From contig KV918774.1 of NCBI GenBank assembly GCA_002049455.2, forward strand, positions 310,001-374,000: DNA of 64,000 nucleotides. The letters run 5' to 3'. Source of the stretch: Porphyra umbilicalis (Eukaryota > Rhodophyta > Bangiophyceae > Bangiales > Bangiaceae). The translations under genes and the position numbers were made by a program. The notes below the pieces were generated by a model. The model had not been told where the DNA came from. It ran no database searches and saw nothing but the letters and a program-made list of their open reading frames with translations. This document shows, one piece after another, positions 62,464 through 64,000 of the stretch; position 1 is the first letter of the stretch; each line of letters begins with the position of its first letter.

Positions 62464-64000
62464 CCTCAAAAGCCAGATCCAACCGGGGGCGTGTGGGTGG
62501 TGTGAGGTGAATGGGGGGCAATGGGGGAAAGGGGGGGGAGCATACAGGCCGGCGGGGCAGCGTGCGTGTAGAGCAAGAGCGCGCGCACACACCTAGTCAA
62601 GGTGGCTCTTTTGGACTTGAAAAGCAAGATGCCATTACAGAAGTTGCCTGAAAGCGCCGCGATGCTGGTGTGGCCTCCAGTGGCTCTGATCGACACTCTC
62701 GTGTCGGAGCGGCGATTTGGCAGCCCGTCTTCCTCGCCGCCACGTCCGCCCGTCGCCGGATCATCCCGCACCGTGCACTTGATCGCTGTGCCGCCATCCT
62801 GCCGCCTGTCCTTTCGCCCTTTATGTTTCCAAGCACCTTGAGGGCCGGCCCTGGACGTCAACAACTATATTGTAAAGGAGGGTCTGCATACAACCATGAT
62901 GTGCGGTCTGCAGGACCGGACAACGCGAGCTCTGCCGTCAACGAAGGCAACCTAATTACTCTGGGTTCGTTTGTTGATAGTCTTGGGTGGACCGTATGTT
63001 TTTGACATCATCGTGATCAGCGCTCTGAGTTGAACCCAATGGTATGAAGAGAACCCATCCGACCACTATCGGCTCGAGCAGAAAACCGCATCTTCTTCGA
63101 ACTGGGCTCGTCAGATGCCATCTCATGCGCATGAGTGCCAATGACAGATCAGAGACTTGCCTTCACACTGGGAGTGCACTCAAGGGCATCTCGCCTGTTG
63201 GGTACGTGTCATGCGCTGATTGGCCCACATCCACTTCAGCAGGAAAAACTGAGGACGTGGAGGCAGTAAGTGCTATAATTTCCAACCCCACCTGCCGACC
63301 ACCCCAACCGCCAATAGAAAGCCAGGATTGTTGGATCGATCCAATCAGGTGGCTTCCTGGGCCCTGAAATCCAAAAGAGCCGCTGAAGGCGGTCTTGACT
63401 GGGCGTGCGCAAGTCTGGGGATCGGCACGGATCCTGTTGTGGTGGTGGTTACGTCCCGACCCGACTGGTCGCGCTGCCACAAGCCCCGCTCCGGAGTGAC
63501 GACAATCCGAAGATGGAAACAATTATTGCCCTACAGAACAAACTACTAGGATTTCGCTCCGAGCACACCGAATGGGAGGCGGCACGCACCGTGCAAGGAC
63601 CATCGAACATACGCAGTCCGTCCGCGTATTGCAGGCTTCCCAATTCTGGCCAATCCGGACCAGAACAACCTGCAGTCCATACACCTTCTGATTGCTCGAG
63701 AGGTCGTATCCGGCCGGATGGAAGGCTGTCGTGCATCTGTTCTGCACAGTTGTTCATGTCGGGATCGGCCAAAATTGGGCCGCGCATGCACGGGGCATGC
63801 ACACCTCAGCCAATGACGTTGCCGGGTGCATGCATGCACGGCCTGCGACAGTGGTCTGCGAACGGGCCTGAACCGTTCAGGCCCGTGACGGCAGAGCCAC
63901 TCCAAACAGGCCTGTTTGGTGAGAGCATTCCCAACAATGTCGGGCCAACGCCATATTGGGCACACGTTGCAGAAACGTGTCTCAAATTCGCCGTTGGCCA
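62464..64000. other. right-end region without recognised gene
   Basis: Several short ORFs on both strands, none with signature. Two strong palindromes near the edge: GGGCCTGAAC-C-GTTCAGGCCC (about 63866-63886) and CCAAACAGGCCTGTTTGG (about 63901-63918). May be the beginning of another transposon that continues outside the window. Confidence 0.4.

Overview
The window is nuclear DNA from a GC-rich eukaryote. Evidence: a spliced gene with GT/AG borders, a Golgi TVP23 gene, a UFL1-type gene piece, a eukaryotic tRNA-Thr with internal promoter boxes and a pol III T-run, and a dense load of eukaryotic transposons. Very high GC, long G/C homopolymers, Ala/Gly/Pro/Arg low-complexity protein tails and mostly intronless genes fit a bangiophyte red alga such as Porphyra/Pyropia. 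That assignment is inference; no marker gene settles it.

Layout. 1-5.4 kb is the host-gene part: a 3' gene end, a hAT-type MITE, TVP23 (one intron), a DUSP12/YVH1-type zinc-domain protein and a four-helix membrane protein. 6.4-8.6 kb holds TA-flanked MITEs and an 81-84 bp coding-type tandem repeat. 10.28-19.81 kb is a complete, young Ty3/gypsy chromovirus (496-bp LTRs, 5-bp target duplication) with gag, pro and pol in three frames and a 551-codon antisense gene between pol and the 3' LTR. 20-26.2 kb carries a 48-bp tandem repeat and a 3.6-kb PIF/Harbinger-like element with a decayed transposase. 28.9-34.1 kb is a nest of small TIR elements, one inserted inside another, and a second hAT-MITE copy lying inside a repeat whose uninterrupted partner is at 60.9-61.6 kb in inverted orientation. 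34-37.6 kb is extremely GC-rich, then has more TIR elements.

38.8-42.1 kb is a KDZ/CxC-transposase-like gene interrupted by several stop codons. A tRNA-Thr(CGT) lies at 43.9 kb. 46.4-47.4 kb is a truncated UFL1-like gene. 47.9-49.6 kb is a pogo/Tigger-like transposase with three in-frame UAR stops and no visible frameshift. 49.6-59.0 kb holds several unrecognised ORFs on both strands, some broken. The right end has simple repeats, the empty-site repeat, a foldback element and palindromes.

Most of the window is therefore transposon-derived. Host functions that can be named are Golgi trafficking (TVP23), a ribosome-assembly-type zinc domain (YVH1/DUSP12), UFMylation (UFL1, broken) and tRNA-Thr. 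The observations most worth pursuing are the antisense gene of the chromovirus, its apparent -1/-1 frame layout, and the repeated occurrence of UAA/UAG, rarely UGA, inside otherwise continuous transposase frames.
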